Part shown: positions 1 to 8,704 of the stretch, piece by piece
How the letters are laid out: every line of letters starts with the position of its first letter
How positions within the stretch are numbered: the first letter of the stretch is position 1
Notes under the pieces: model-generated
The model's database searches: none
Seen by the model: the letters and a program-made list of their open reading frames with translations, nothing else
Told to the model about the DNA's origin: nothing
NCBI RefSeq assembly: GCF_009749405.1
Contig: NZ_WBIQ01000006.1
Location: 124,001-188,000, forward strand
DNA: 64,000 bases
Reading direction: 5' to 3'
Source: Agromyces lapidis
GTDB lineage: Bacteria; Actinomycetota; Actinomycetes; Actinomycetales; Microbacteriaceae
Made by a program: the position numbers and the translations under genes

Positions 1-188
1 TGCCCGTAGCCATGACCGGACCGCGTCTTGACCTCGACGAACACGACGGCCTCGCCGTCGCGGGCGACGAGGTCGATCTCGCCGAGTCGACATCGCCAGT
101 TGCGCTCGATCACCGACATTCCACGCGCCTCGAGATGCTCGGCCGCGAGTTGTTCGCCGTGCCGGCCGAGCTCCGTGTTGTGGGCCAA
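1..188 (-). CDS. yraN: YraN (UPF0102) family protein, N-terminal part
   Basis: Only the first 62 codons lie in the window; the C-terminus is off the left edge. The reading frame on the minus strand shows [16 protein letters not shown], then [10 protein letters not shown] and VVFVEVKTR, which is the D...ExK arrangement of the restriction-endonuclease-like fold of UPF0102. I chose the TTG start because GGAGG lies 8 nt upstream; a GTG three codons earlier is the alternative. In actinobacteria yraN normally precedes comM and dprA, which would continue to the left here. The biochemical role of the family is not settled (suspected DNA processing). The gene is divergent from the phosphodiesterase at 364. 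Confidence 0.8.
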   Translation of the reverse strand, partial: MAHNTELGRHGEQLAAEHLEARGMSVIERNWRCRLGEIDLVARDGEAVVFVEVKTRSGHGYG

Positions 189-363
189 AGCGACCACCTC
201 CGCGTCGAGCCTCGCGTGCCGCGGCGACGGATCCACGCCGGGCGCCCGCTCCGTGGAGAGCCGGCGCCGGGCGGGAGCTGTGAAGGAGAAGTCGGCGGTC
301 ACGGCCCGGCGCCCGTCGGCTGTCGGTGCCGGATCGTAGGCTGGCCCACGAAGGGCGGGGGAG

Positions 364-1275
364 ATGGAACGACTCGGCAGGTACCCGGCGGCGACGACGG
401 TCATCGCCCATGTCAGCGACACGCACCTGCTGTCGGGCGGCGCCCCGCTCGGCGGTGCCGCCGACACGGTCGCCGCGCTCTCGCAGACTGCGGCGCAGCT
501 CGAACGGCTCGGCGCCTCGCTCGACGCGGTCGTCGTCACGGGTGACGTGGCCGATCTCGGCGAGCCCGACGCCTACGTGCGCGCCCGCGCCGCGCTCGAC
601 CCCCTCGCGCGGGCGACCGGTGCCGAACTCGTCTGGGTGATGGGCAACCACGATGAGCGCTCGGCGTTCCGGTTCGGCCTGCTCGACGAGGAACCCGGCG
701 GTGCGGCGTTCGATGAGCCGGTGCACCGCGTCGTCGACCTCGACGGACTCCGGATCATCGCGCTCGACACGACCGTGCCGGGCTATCACCACGGCGAGCT
801 CGATGCCCGCTCTCTCGACTGGCTGTCCCGAGCGCTCGCCGAGCCGGCGCGGCGCGGCACGATCGTCGCCATGCACCATGCGCCGATCGCGACGCCGCTC
901 GCCCTCATGGACGTGCTCGAGCTCCGCGGACAGGATGAACTGGCCGGGGTGGTGCGCGGCAGCGATGTGCGGATGTTCCTCGGCGGACACCTCCACTACG
1001 CAACGCACGGCGCGTTCGCCGGCATCCCCGTCTCCGTCGCCGGGGCGACCGCCTACACGATGGACCTCTCCGCGCCGCCGCGGGAGTTGGTCGGCATCGA
1101 CGGCGGACGCTCGTTCTCGCTCGTCCACATCTTCGAGGACTCATTCGCGACCTCGGTCGTGCCGGTCGGCCCCTTCGAGGTCGTCACGAGCTTCGGCGAG
1201 TCCTATCTCGCAGAGCTCGAGGCGATGACTCCGGCCGAGCGACTCGAGCGGTTCTCACGCAAGCCGTCGCCGTGA
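364..1275 (+). CDS. Metallophosphoesterase, class III cyclic-nucleotide phosphodiesterase-like
   Basis: A 303-residue protein with the full calcineurin-type metal-site series: VSDTHL near residue 17, [11 protein letters not shown] near 60, MGNHDE near 95, MHHAPI near 168 and GGHLHY near 200. These bind a dinuclear metal centre that hydrolyses phosphodiesters. Length and motif order resemble the Rv0805/CpdA group acting on cyclic nucleotides or other phosphodiesters; the substrate here is inferred. The ATG follows a GGGGGAG tract directly. The TGA overlaps the GTG of xerC by 4 nt, so the two genes are translationally coupled. No signal peptide is visible, so a cytoplasmic enzyme is expected. 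Confidence 0.85.
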   Translation: MERLGRYPAATTVIAHVSDTHLLSGGAPLGGAADTVAALSQTAAQLERLGASLDAVVVTGDVADLGEPDAYVRARAALDPLARATGAELVWVMGNHDERSAFRFGLLDEEPGGAAFDEPVHRVVDLDGLRIIALDTTVPGYHHGELDARSLDWLSRALAEPARRGTIVAMHHAPIATPLALMDVLELRGQDELAGVVRGSDVRMFLGGHLHYATHGAFAGIPVSVAGATAYTMDLSAPPRELVGIDGGRSFSLVHIFEDSFATSVVPVGPFEVVTSFGESYLAELEAMTPAERLERFSRKPSP

Positions 1276-2240
1276 CCTCGCCCCTCGACGTCGTCGTCGA
1301 CGACTACCTGGCGCACGTCCGCACGGAGCGCGGCTACTCCGAGCACACCGTCTCGGCGTACCGTTCAGACCTCGCCGATCTCCTCCGCTTCGCCGAGGAG
1401 CAGGGCGTCGCCGAGATGGGCGAGATCGACCTTCCGATCCTGCGGGACTGGCTCTGGGCGGCGACCGAGCGGGGGCTCGCACGGGCGACGATCGCACGTC
1501 GCGCCGCCTCGGCACGCGGGTTCACGGCATGGATGACCCGGCGCGGACTCGTGCCGGTCGATCACGGCGCGCGTCTGCGGGCCCCGCGGGCCCAGCGCAC
1601 GCTGCCGCGCGTCGTGGCGGCGCCCGCCCTCGACGAGGCGCTCGCACGGCTCGAAGCCCGGGCGGTCGCCACCCACGACCCGATCGACGTGCGAGACGTC
1701 GCGATCGTCGAGCTGCTCTACGCCTCGGCGCTGCGCGTCTCCGAGCTCGTCGGGATCGATCTCGGCGACGTCGATCGGCGGCGTCGCACCGTGCGGGTGG
1801 TCGGCAAGGGGGCGAAAGAGCGGGTCGTGCCGTACGGTGCGCCCGCCGCGCGAGCCCTCGACCGGTATCTCGACGAGGGCCGCCCGATGATCGCGGCGGG
1901 GGCAGCGGCGAAAGAGGGAGTGAGCGGCGCGCCCTCGTCTCCCCGTGCCGCGCCGACGGCGAGCGATGCGTTCTTCCTCGGCGCCAGGGGAGCGCGCATG
2001 GGCACCCGCAGCGTCTACGCGCTCGTCGCCAGGCTCCTCGCCGAGATCCCCGGCGCCGGACCGAGCGGGCCGCACACCTTCCGCCACACCGCGGCGACGC
2101 ACCTCCTCGACGGCGGCGCCGATCTTCGTGCGGTGCAGGAGTTCCTCGGCCACGCGAGTCTCGGCACCACGCAGATCTACACCCACGTCTCGGCCGAGCG
2201 GCTGAAAGAGAGCTATCGCACGGCCCACCCGCGGGCGTGA
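1272..2240 (+). CDS. xerC: Tyrosine recombinase XerC
   Basis: A 322-residue tyrosine recombinase that with XerD would resolve chromosome dimers at dif. It has an N-terminal SAM-like DNA-binding domain (residues 1-95) and a catalytic domain with R155 (ASALRVSEL), K179 (GKGAKER), H268 and R271 (HTFRH), H294 (LGHASL) and nucleophile Y303 (IYTHV). An Ala/Pro-rich stretch at about 205-230 ([17 protein letters not shown]) enlarges the loop before the C-terminal motifs. The GTG start overlaps the upstream TGA by 4 nt. Position just upstream of the M23 peptidase and rpsB is the usual actinobacterial xerC location, which supports XerC over XerD or an integrase. Confidence 0.9.
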   Translation: MTSPLDVVVDDYLAHVRTERGYSEHTVSAYRSDLADLLRFAEEQGVAEMGEIDLPILRDWLWAATERGLARATIARRAASARGFTAWMTRRGLVPVDHGARLRAPRAQRTLPRVVAAPALDEALARLEARAVATHDPIDVRDVAIVELLYASALRVSELVGIDLGDVDRRRRTVRVVGKGAKERVVPYGAPAARALDRYLDEGRPMIAAGAAAKEGVSGAPSSPRAAPTASDAFFLGARGARMGTRSVYALVARLLAEIPGAGPSGPHTFRHTAATHLLDGGADLRAVQEFLGHASLGTTQIYTHVSAERLKESYRTAHPRA

Positions 2241-2249
2241 CCGGCCGCG

Positions 2250-2867
2250 TCACGCGGAGGGCAGCAGCACCGCACGCGGGAGGCCGCCGAGGAACAGGAA
2301 CGGCGAGACGTACTCCCCGTCGACCCGGACGCCGAAGTGCACGCAGTCGCCCTCGCAGTGGCCGCCCTGAGATGCCGTGCCGATCGCTGCGCCGGCGATG
2401 ATCGGGTCACCCGCTTCGACCGAGGGGTCGACGGGCTCGATGGCGCTGACCACGCCGTCGCCGTGATCGATGGCGACCACGCCGCGGCCGGCGACCATTC
2501 CCGCGAAGCTCACGACGCCCGATTCTGCGGCGACGAGGGGTGAGTCGCGCTCGACCGCGAGGTCGATGCCCCGGTGGCCCGAGGCGTACGGGGTCGGCGG
2601 AGCCCGGAACGGCGAGACCACTCGGATGGGCACCGGCACCGGCCAGACCCACTGCACCGTCTCGACCCGTGGCGCCTCGGCGGGAGGCGTTGCCGACACG
2701 AATCCCAGGGCGAGCGCCGCCGGGGGAGAGACGGCGATGAGCGCGGAGAGCGTTGCGAGCACGAGCGTCGTCGCCGCGATGGCCGAGGCGATCGCGCGGC
2801 GAGGCCGCGGGGCGGGGGAGGGCGGGCGTCGGTCCATGCCCACGAGCATGGGGCGACCGCGAGGCAT
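2250..2867 (-). CDS. M23 (LytM-type) peptidase domain protein, secreted or membrane-anchored
   Basis: A 205-residue protein with a basic, Pro-rich N-terminus, one hydrophobic segment at about 25-50 (signal anchor) and a C-terminal LytM domain from about residue 85. The first metal motif is intact (H98 and D102 in GHRGIDLAV). The second, normally HxH, reads GDCVHFGV, so the residue before the last ligand H177 is C175 instead of the catalytic His. M23 proteins cleave peptidoglycan cross-bridges or act as amidase activators when degenerate. The start is uncertain: Met7 (2849) and Met11 (2837) are alternatives, and none has a clear ribosome-binding site. It is convergent with xerC and divergent from rpsB. 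Confidence 0.8.
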   Translation of the reverse strand: MPRGRPMLVGMDRRPPSPAPRPRRAIASAIAATTLVLATLSALIAVSPPAALALGFVSATPPAEAPRVETVQWVWPVPVPIRVVSPFRAPPTPYASGHRGIDLAVERDSPLVAAESGVVSFAGMVAGRGVVAIDHGDGVVSAIEPVDPSVEAGDPIIAGAAIGTASQGGHCEGDCVHFGVRVDGEYVSPFLFLGGLPRAVLLPSA

Positions 2868-2915
2868 CCGGCCCGACCGACCGCCCCATGGTGGACGACC
2901 CGCACCGCCCTGCGG

Positions 2916-2944
2916 TTGGGGAGGAGGAGTGCCGATGGTAGAGT
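2916..2944 (+). promoter_or_regulatory. Candidate sigma-A promoter of rpsB-tsf
   Basis: TTGGGG (2916-2921) is followed after 17 nt by TAGAGT (2939-2944), giving a predicted start near 2951 and a leader of about 160 nt before rpsB. This is the only well-spaced -35/-10 pair in the M23-rpsB gap. Confidence 0.5.
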
Positions 2945-2950
2945 GTCCAG

Positions 2951-3109
2951 AGCGCCTCGCGTGTCGAGGTGACTACGCGTGCCCATTCGGCGATCGACTC
3001 CATTCAGTCCGACCCCTGAGATCTCAGGGAGACGGCGGAGCCGTGCCGGGCACCAGGGCTCCCGGCCGCCGGCCGGTTGCGACAACTGAGAACAGAAGGA
3101 GAACGGCTC
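2951..3109 (+). promoter_or_regulatory. Long structured 5' leader of rpsB
   Basis: The untranslated region holds a perfect 16-nt palindrome, CCCTGAGATCTCAGGG (3014-3029), that folds as a 6-bp stem with a GATC loop. It is followed by a very GC-rich stretch with further self-complementarity (CCGGCCGCCGGCCGG near 3062) and then the ribosome-binding site AGAAGGAG (3095-3102). Ribosomal-protein leaders often bind their own product; autoregulation by S2 is inferred only. Confidence 0.35.
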
Positions 3110-4036
3110 ATGGCCGTCGTCACCATTCGCCAGCTGCTCGACAGCGGCGTGCACTTCGGGCACCAGACCCGCCGTTGGAACCCGAAGATGAAGCGCTTCA
3201 TCTTCACCGAGCGTTCCGGCATCTACATCATCGACCTGCAGCAGTCGCTCGCCTTCATCGACAAGGCGTACGACTTCGTCCGCGAGACGGTCGCCCACGG
3301 CGGCACCATCCTCTTCGTCGGCACGAAGAAGCAGGCCCAGGAGTCCATCGCCGAGCAGGCGACCCGTGTCGGCCAGCCCTACGTCAACCAGCGTTGGCTC
3401 GGCGGCCTCCTCACCAACTTCCAGACGGTCTCCAAGCGCCTCGCGCGCATGAAGGAGCTCGAGGAGCTCGACTTCGAGGGCACCACGAGCGGCTTCACCA
3501 AGAAGGAGCTCCTCATCAAGAAGCGCGAGCTCGACAAGCTGCACAAGTCGCTCGGCGGCATCCGCAACCTGTCGAAGACGCCGTCGGCCCTCTGGGTGGT
3601 CGACACCAAGAAGGAGCACCTCGCGATCGACGAGGCCAAGAAGCTCGGCATCCCCGTGATCGGCATCCTAGACACCAACTGCGACCCCGACGAGGTCCAG
3701 TACCCGATCCCGGGCAACGACGACGCGATCCGCTCCGTGAGCCTGCTCACCCGCATCATCGCCGACGCCGCGGCCGAGGGCCTCATCGAGCGCCACCAGA
3801 AGCCCGAAGAGGCCGGCAACGTCTCGGCCGTCGAGCCGCTCGCCGAGTGGGAGCAGGAGCTCCTCCAGCAGAGCGCCGCGACCGAGGCTGCGTCGCCCGC
3901 TGAGGGCGCCGAGACCGTGGCTGAGGCCGAGGTCGAGGCCGCCGAGGTCGAGGCCGCCGAGGTCGTCGACGAGGTCGCAGCGACCGAGTCGGCCGCTGAC
4001 GCCGAGGCCGCCGAGGCCGCCACTCCCGCCGAATAA
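3110..4036 (+). CDS. rpsB: 30S ribosomal protein S2
   Basis: A small-subunit ribosomal protein of 308 residues. The diagnostic N-terminal block [19 protein letters not shown] and the [20 protein letters not shown] and [11 protein letters not shown] segments are all present. I start at ATG 3110, which has AGAAGGAG 7 nt upstream; an in-frame ATG 11 codons earlier lacks a site and lies in the leader. The core ends near residue 255. The last 50 or so residues are an Ala/Glu/Val-rich acidic tail, partly encoded by a 15-bp tandem repeat (GAGGTCGAGGCCGCC at 3929-3958). It is co-oriented with tsf 23 nt downstream, as in most bacteria. Confidence 0.98.
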   Translation: MAVVTIRQLLDSGVHFGHQTRRWNPKMKRFIFTERSGIYIIDLQQSLAFIDKAYDFVRETVAHGGTILFVGTKKQAQESIAEQATRVGQPYVNQRWLGGLLTNFQTVSKRLARMKELEELDFEGTTSGFTKKELLIKKRELDKLHKSLGGIRNLSKTPSALWVVDTKKEHLAIDEAKKLGIPVIGILDTNCDPDEVQYPIPGNDDAIRSVSLLTRIIADAAAEGLIERHQKPEEAGNVSAVEPLAEWEQELLQQSAATEAASPAEGAETVAEAEVEAAEVEAAEVVDEVAATESAADAEAAEAATPAE

Positions 4037-4059
4037 GTCCCCGAAGGAGACAGCCAGAC

Positions 4060-4884
4060 ATGGCAATCAGCATCGCTGACATCAAGACCCTGCGCGAGCA
4101 GCTCGGCACGGGCATGGTCGACACCAAGAAGGCGCTCGAGGAGGCCGACGGCGACCTCGAGAAGGCCACCGAGATCCTGCGCCTCAAGGGTGCAAAGGGC
4201 AACGCCAAGCGCGCCGACCGCTCGACCACCGAGGGTCTCGTCGCGGCGAAGGAGTCGCCCGCCGGCTACACGATGATCCAGCTCGCCTGCGAGACGGACT
4301 TCGTCGCGAAGAACGACAAGTTCGTCGCGCTCGCCGACAAGGTGCTCGACGCGGTCGCCGCGGCCGGTGCCACCGACGTCGCGTCGGCGCTCGCCGCCCC
4401 CGTCGACGGCAAGACCGTCGGCGAGGTCATCGACGAGCAGGCCGCGACCCTCGGCGAGAAGGTCGAGCTCGCGAAGGCCGTCACCCTCTCGGGCGACGAG
4501 TTCGCGGTCTACCTGCACAAGACCTCGAAGGACCTCCCGCCGCAGATCGGTGTCGTCGTCGCCTACTCGGGCGCCGACGCCGAGACGGCTCGCGCCGTCG
4601 CGCAGCACATCGCGATGTTCGACCCGCAGTACCTCACCCGTGAGGACGTGCCGGCCGAGCTCGTCGAGAAGGAGCGCGACATCGTCACGGAGATCAGCCG
4701 CAACGAGGGCAAGCCCGAGGCGATGCTCGAGAAGATCGTCGACGGTCGACTCACCGGCTTCTTCAAGCAGATCGTGCTGCTCGAGCAGGGCTACGCCCGC
4801 GACGACAAGCAGCAGGTCAAGAAGGTGCTGGAGGACGCCGGTCTCACCGTGACCGGGTTCGCCCGCTTCAAGGCCACGGCGTAA
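4060..4884 (+). CDS. tsf: Elongation factor Ts
   Basis: Guanine nucleotide exchange factor for EF-Tu, 274 residues. It shows the N-terminal UBA-like domain (LREQLGTGMVDTKKALEE, residues 10-27), the EF-Tu-contact motif TDFVAKNDKF near residue 81, and the core exchange domains to the end. AAGGAG sits 10 nt before the ATG. It follows rpsB in one operon and is closed by a strong hairpin terminator, which separates it from pyrH. Confidence 0.98.
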   Translation: MAISIADIKTLREQLGTGMVDTKKALEEADGDLEKATEILRLKGAKGNAKRADRSTTEGLVAAKESPAGYTMIQLACETDFVAKNDKFVALADKVLDAVAAAGATDVASALAAPVDGKTVGEVIDEQAATLGEKVELAKAVTLSGDEFAVYLHKTSKDLPPQIGVVVAYSGADAETARAVAQHIAMFDPQYLTREDVPAELVEKERDIVTEISRNEGKPEAMLEKIVDGRLTGFFKQIVLLEQGYARDDKQQVKKVLEDAGLTVTGFARFKATA

Positions 4885-4895
4885 CGCCTTGGTGA

Positions 4896-4933
4896 GGGAG
4901 TCCGGATCGTTCAGTCGATCCGGACTCCCTTTT
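4896..4933 (+). terminator. Rho-independent terminator of rpsB-tsf
   Basis: A perfect 14-bp stem (GGGAGTCCGGATCG, 4896-4909, pairing with 4916-4929) with a 6-nt loop is followed by TTTT (4930-4933), starting 11 nt after the tsf stop. It is the clearest intrinsic terminator in the window. Confidence 0.92.
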
Positions 4934-5057
4934 CCATGCGCGGATGCTTCGGCGCGGGCGTCCTCGGACGCCCGCCCGCCGCGCGCCGCCGGCCCGGCAC
5001 TGTGCCCGGGCGCGGTGAAGCACTAGTTTTGACACGGGTACCGGAAGGACGGCGGGG

Positions 5058-5789
5058 ATGACGGAACGCAAGCGCAGAGTGATGCTGAAGCTCTCAGGGG
5101 AGGCATTCGGCGGCGGAGCGCTCGGGGTGAACCCCGACGTGGTGAGCGCCCTCGCACGCGAGATCGCCGATGCGGCCAAGACGGTCGAGGTCGCGATCGT
5201 GGTCGGCGGCGGCAACTTCTTCCGCGGTGCCGAGCTCAGCCAGCGCGGCATGGACCGCGGCCGGGCCGACTACATGGGCATGCTCGGCACGGTGATGAAC
5301 TCGCTCGCGCTCCAGGACTTCCTCGAACAGGCCGGCGCCGAGACGCGCGTGCAGTCGGCGATCGCGATGACGCAGGTCGCCGAGCCGTACATCCCGCGCC
5401 GCGCCGAGCGCCACCTCGAGAAGGGCCGCGTCGTGATCTTCGGCGCGGGTGCGGGCCTGCCGTACTTCTCGACCGACACGGTCGCCGCGCAGCGCGCGCT
5501 GGAGATCGACGCCGAAGTCGTGCTCGTCGCGAAGAACGGCGTCGACGGCGTGTACTCCGACGACCCGCGCACGAACCCCGAGGCGACGAAGATCGACCGG
5601 ATCAGCTACCAGGAGGCGTTGCAGCGCGGCCTCAAGGTCGTCGACTCGACCGCCTTCAGCCTCTGCATGGACAACGGCATGCCGATGCAGGTGTTCGGCA
5701 TGACGCCCGCCGGAAATGTGACCGCTGCGATCCTCGGCGCCGACCTCGGCACCGTCGTGAGCAACGGTGTGGAGCCGACCAGTCGATAG
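5058..5789 (+). CDS. pyrH: Uridylate kinase (UMP kinase)
   Basis: Phosphorylates UMP to UDP in pyrimidine nucleotide synthesis; homohexamer of the amino-acid-kinase fold. The 243-residue protein has [11 protein letters not shown] near the N-terminus, [10 protein letters not shown] around residue 50, [18 protein letters not shown] (UMP binding) around 65 and the ATP-site stretch [16 protein letters not shown] around 160. ATG 5058 has a purine-rich GGACGGCGGGG immediately upstream. A -10-like TAGTTT at 5024-5029 may serve as its promoter, without a good -35. The TAG stop is reused as part of the -10 box of frr. Confidence 0.97.
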   Translation: MTERKRRVMLKLSGEAFGGGALGVNPDVVSALAREIADAAKTVEVAIVVGGGNFFRGAELSQRGMDRGRADYMGMLGTVMNSLALQDFLEQAGAETRVQSAIAMTQVAEPYIPRRAERHLEKGRVVIFGAGAGLPYFSTDTVAAQRALEIDAEVVLVAKNGVDGVYSDDPRTNPEATKIDRISYQEALQRGLKVVDSTAFSLCMDNGMPMQVFGMTPAGNVTAAILGADLGTVVSNGVEPTSR

Positions 5790-5792
5790 ACT
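5787..5792 (+). promoter_or_regulatory. Candidate -10 box of frr, overlapping the pyrH stop
   Basis: TAGACT begins with the TAG stop codon of pyrH. A start about 7 nt downstream would give a leader of about 25 nt carrying the frr ribosome-binding site. Confidence 0.4.
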
Positions 5793-5822
5793 GGGTCGAG
5801 TAGCGAACCGTAAGGAGTTCCC

Positions 5823-6377
5823 GTGATCGCGGATGTACTTTCCGATGCCACCACTCGCATGCAGAAGGCGGTCGAGGTCGCCAAGGACGACTTCGCCACC
5901 GTTCGGACGGGCCGGGCGAACCCCCAGCTCTTCCAGAAGATCATGGTGAGCTACTACGGCACGCCCACGCCGCTCGCGCAGCTCGCCTCGCTCCAGAACC
6001 CCGAGGCGCGCACCCTCGTCGTCACCCCGTACGACAAGGGCGCGATGAAGGACATCGAGCAGGCCATCCGCGACATGCCGAACCTCGGGGCGAACCCGTC
6101 GAACGACGGCAACCTCATCCGCGTCACGCTTCCCGAACTCACCGAGGAGCGCCGTAAGGAGTTCGTCAAGATCGTGCGTTCGAAGGGCGAGGACGCGAAG
6201 GTCTCGGTGCGCAACATCCGCCGCAAGGCGAAGGACGACCTCGACGCGCTGAAGGGCGAGGTCGGCGACGACGAGGTGGCGCGCGGCGAGAAGGAGCTCG
6301 AGCAGATCACCAAGTCGAACGTGGACGCGATCGACGAGGCGCTCAAGCGCAAGGAAGCCGAACTCCTCGAGGTCTGA
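5823..6377 (+). CDS. frr: Ribosome recycling factor
   Basis: Releases ribosomes from mRNA after termination together with EF-G. The 184-residue length is standard. It shows the conserved [10 protein letters not shown] segment (residues 28-37), [14 protein letters not shown] (42-55) and the helical C-terminal [11 protein letters not shown] region. The start is GTG at 5823 with AAGGAG (5812-5817) 5 nt upstream. It lies 33 nt after pyrH, the usual pyrH-frr-cdsA order. Confidence 0.97.
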   Translation: MIADVLSDATTRMQKAVEVAKDDFATVRTGRANPQLFQKIMVSYYGTPTPLAQLASLQNPEARTLVVTPYDKGAMKDIEQAIRDMPNLGANPSNDGNLIRVTLPELTEERRKEFVKIVRSKGEDAKVSVRNIRRKAKDDLDALKGEVGDDEVARGEKELEQITKSNVDAIDEALKRKEAELLEV

Positions 6378-6386
6378 GGGAGCGAG

Positions 6387-7370
6387 ATGTCAGGCGTCCC
6401 AGAAGAGGGCAAGTCGGACGCCGGGGGGCATGAACGGACCGCGCGCGGCGAGTTCCGCGCCCAGGTGAACGCACGCAAGGCGGGCCTCGAGCGTCAGTTC
6501 GAGGCATCCAAGGCGCAGTTCGACGTGGCGCAGGAGAAGATCAACGCGCGCACCGGGCGCAACCTGCTCGTGGCCATCCTCATCGGCCTCGTGTTCGGCG
6601 GGGCGGTGCTGCTGAGCCTGCTCGTCGTCAAGGAGCTCTTCATGCTCCTTGCCGTGGTGATCGCCGGGTTCGCGAGCTACGAGCTCGCGCAGGCCCTGCG
6701 CAAGGCCGACTACCGCGTGCCGCGCATCCCGACCGTCGCCGTGGCGGTCGCGGCAGTGCCGCTCGCATATTACGGAGGAGCCGGCGCGCAGTTGATCGCC
6801 GTGCTCGGCGGCATTGCGCTCGTCGCGATCTGGCGGCTCGTCGAGCAGGCGGTTCCCGGTCGTCGCACGGAGGCGCGCGCCCTCGTGCGCGACCTCGCGG
6901 CCGGCGCATTCGTGCAGGGCTACGTGACGTTCCTCGCGACCTTCGCCGTGGTGCTCACCGCAGCCGACGGCGGCGAGCTGTGGACGCTCGCGTTCATCAT
7001 GGCGGCCGTCGCCGCCGACACCGGCGCCTACGCGTTCGGGCTCATGTTCGGCAAGCACAAGATGGCGCCGGTGATCAGCCCGAAGAAGACCTGGGAGGGC
7101 TTCGCCGGGGGAGCGGCGACGAGCGTCGTCGCCGGACTCCTGATCTCGATCTTCCTGCTCGGCAACACCTGGTGGTTCGGGCTGCTGTTCGGCGCCGCGA
7201 TCTTCCTCAGTGCGACGCTCGGCGATCTCGTCGAGTCGCTCATCAAGCGCGACATCGGCATCAAGGACATGAGTTCGTGGCTGCCGGGGCACGGCGGCTT
7301 CCTCGACCGTCTCGACTCGATCCTCCCGTCCGCGGCGGTCGCGTTCGTGGCGTTCCGGATCTTCGGGTGA
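6387..7370 (+). CDS. cdsA: Phosphatidate cytidylyltransferase (CDP-diglyceride synthase)
   Basis: Makes CDP-diacylglycerol from phosphatidate and CTP, the branch point of phospholipid synthesis. The 327-residue protein carries a hydrophilic N-terminal extension of about 50 residues, rich in charged residues, then about 8 membrane segments. The C-terminal CTP-transferase signature is clear: SPKKTWEGFAGG (about 231-242) and LGDLVESLIKRDIGIKDMSS leading to PGHGGFLDRLDS (about 300). It starts 9 nt after frr. The TGA overlaps the GTG of the downstream DivIVA-domain gene, so the two are coupled. Confidence 0.95.
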   Translation: MSGVPEEGKSDAGGHERTARGEFRAQVNARKAGLERQFEASKAQFDVAQEKINARTGRNLLVAILIGLVFGGAVLLSLLVVKELFMLLAVVIAGFASYELAQALRKADYRVPRIPTVAVAVAAVPLAYYGGAGAQLIAVLGGIALVAIWRLVEQAVPGRRTEARALVRDLAAGAFVQGYVTFLATFAVVLTAADGGELWTLAFIMAAVAADTGAYAFGLMFGKHKMAPVISPKKTWEGFAGGAATSVVAGLLISIFLLGNTWWFGLLFGAAIFLSATLGDLVESLIKRDIGIKDMSSWLPGHGGFLDRLDSILPSAAVAFVAFRIFG

Positions 7371-7945
7371 GCGTGCGCGATACTGGTGCGGTGGATCCGA
7401 CCTTTCCGCTCGCCCGTAAGCCCCGCCTCGGCTACAACACCGCCCAGGTCGAGGAGTTCCTGCAGCGCGCGCGCCGCGCGTACGACGGCGCCGCGCTCCC
7501 CGATGACGAGCCGCTGACCAGCGAGCAGATCCGCCTCACGGCGTTCGCGATGCAGAAGCGCGGCTACTCGACAGATCACGTCGATGCCGCGCTCGCCCGA
7601 CTCGAGGACGCATTCGCCGCACAGGAGCGCCAGGTGGCCGCCCGCCTGCACGGCGACGAGGCGTGGCTGCGCGAGGCGCGCATGACGGCCCAGGTCGTCT
7701 CGAACCGGCTCGCGCGTCCCGAGGGCGAGCGGTTCGAGCGGATGAATCCGCTCGTGCTCGGGTACAGCGTGCGCGAGGTCGACCGCTTCACCGAGCGGTT
7801 GACGCGATACTTCCGGGACGGGTGGCCGATCTCCGTCGAAGACGTCCGTTCCGTGGTCTTCAAGACGCAGCGGGGCGGCTACCGCGAGGCCCAGGTCGAC
7901 CTCGTCCTCGACGCCGTCGTCGATGTGATGCTCGCCGTTCGATGA
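7367..7945 (+). CDS. DivIVA-domain protein
   Basis: A 192-residue soluble protein. The N-terminal part (FPLARKPRLGYNTAQVEEFLQRAR) and the middle (NPLVLGYSVREVDRFTERL) both resemble the DivIVA lipid-binding motif, in which a G-Y-x-x-x-x-V-D/E-x-F pattern leads into a helix. Two such units in one short protein suggest a compact partner of the pole/septum machinery; that role is inferred. I use GTG 7367, which overlaps the cdsA stop by 4 nt; GTG 7391 is the alternative and better matches the start of homology. Coupling to cdsA hints at membrane-associated action. Confidence 0.7.
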   Translation: MSVRDTGAVDPTFPLARKPRLGYNTAQVEEFLQRARRAYDGAALPDDEPLTSEQIRLTAFAMQKRGYSTDHVDAALARLEDAFAAQERQVAARLHGDEAWLREARMTAQVVSNRLARPEGERFERMNPLVLGYSVREVDRFTERLTRYFRDGWPISVEDVRSVVFKTQRGGYREAQVDLVLDAVVDVMLAVR

Positions 7946-7984
7946 CGTGCCGACTCGTGTTCGACCTGCCCGGCCCCGCTCCGA

Positions 7985-7990
7985 TACACT
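7985..7990 (+). promoter_or_regulatory. -10 box for the transglycosylase-like gene
   Basis: TACACT ends 9 nt before GTG 8000. No Shine-Dalgarno sequence precedes the GTG, so the transcript is probably leaderless or nearly so. Confidence 0.45.
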
Positions 7991-7999
7991 CGACGAATC

Positions 8000-8656
8000 G
8001 TGGGTAGACACAATGGAGCAGACGCGGCCGCACAGCAGGCGCCGGTGACGAGGAGTCGACCCACCAGGGGTCCCGTCAAGCAGGCCGCCTCGGTGCTCTT
8101 CGCGTTCTTCGCGGCGTCGGGTCTCGTGCTCGTCAATATCGTCGACCCGTATTCCGGCGCGACCGCGTCCGCCGAGTTCGCGTTCGACGGCGATCGCTTC
8201 GACGGCGAGTCCGCGCAGTCGATCGCCGCGGGCACGGGCTACGAGGTCACGCTCGGCGGCCCCGAGAACTACGTCGTCGAGGAGAAGCCCGAGGTCGTCG
8301 TCGTCCCGGCCTCCTCGGGCAGCGGCTGGGCGCCGCCCGCGGTGACGCCCGACCCCGGTTCCGCGCAGGCGTACGCGGCGGGTGCGGTGGCCGCACGCGG
8401 TTGGGGCGCCGGAGAGTTCGACTGCCTCGTCGCGCTCTGGAACAAGGAATCGGGCTGGAACGTGAACGCCTACAATGCCGGCAGCGGCGCGTACGGCATC
8501 CCGCAGGCGCTGCCCGGCTCGAAGATGGCCACCGCCGGCGCCGACTGGGAGACCAACGCGGGAACCCAGATCGAATGGGGACTCGGGTACATCTCGGGCC
8601 GCTACGGCACTCCCTGCGGCGCGTGGGGGCACTCCGAGTCCGTCGGCTGGTACTGA
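8000..8656 (+). CDS. Secreted lytic transglycosylase-like protein
   Basis: A 218-residue protein with a basic N-terminus (MGRHNG...), a hydrophobic export segment at about 31-50 (ASVLFAFFAASGLVLVNIV), a variable linker and a C-terminal domain of about 90 residues. That domain has FDCLVALWNKESGWNVNAYN, where the Glu matches the catalytic Glu of goose-lysozyme-like transglycosylases, followed by GAYGIPQALPGSKM. This is the arrangement of actinobacterial aggregation-promoting-factor/SLT-like secreted proteins that cut peptidoglycan glycan strands. There is no ribosome-binding site. It is monocistronic on the visible evidence. Confidence 0.78.
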   Translation: MGRHNGADAAAQQAPVTRSRPTRGPVKQAASVLFAFFAASGLVLVNIVDPYSGATASAEFAFDGDRFDGESAQSIAAGTGYEVTLGGPENYVVEEKPEVVVVPASSGSGWAPPAVTPDPGSAQAYAAGAVAARGWGAGEFDCLVALWNKESGWNVNAYNAGSGAYGIPQALPGSKMATAGADWETNAGTQIEWGLGYISGRYGTPCGAWGHSESVGWY

Positions 8657-8691
8657 GTCCACCGAGGGCGAACGGGCCTCTCTCGTCGCCC

Positions 8692-8697
8692 TAGACT
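8692..8697 (+). promoter_or_regulatory. -10 box, leaderless promoter of the 8705 gene
   Basis: TAGACT ends 7 nt before ATG 8705, so transcription should begin at or next to the start codon. Confidence 0.5.
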
Positions 8698-8704
8698 TGA
8701 CGGC

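Noticed and set aside
3929-3958. 15-bp tandem repeat in the rpsB 3' end as a separate element
   Set aside because: It encodes the acidic Ala/Glu/Val tail of S2 in frame and is simple low-complexity coding sequence.
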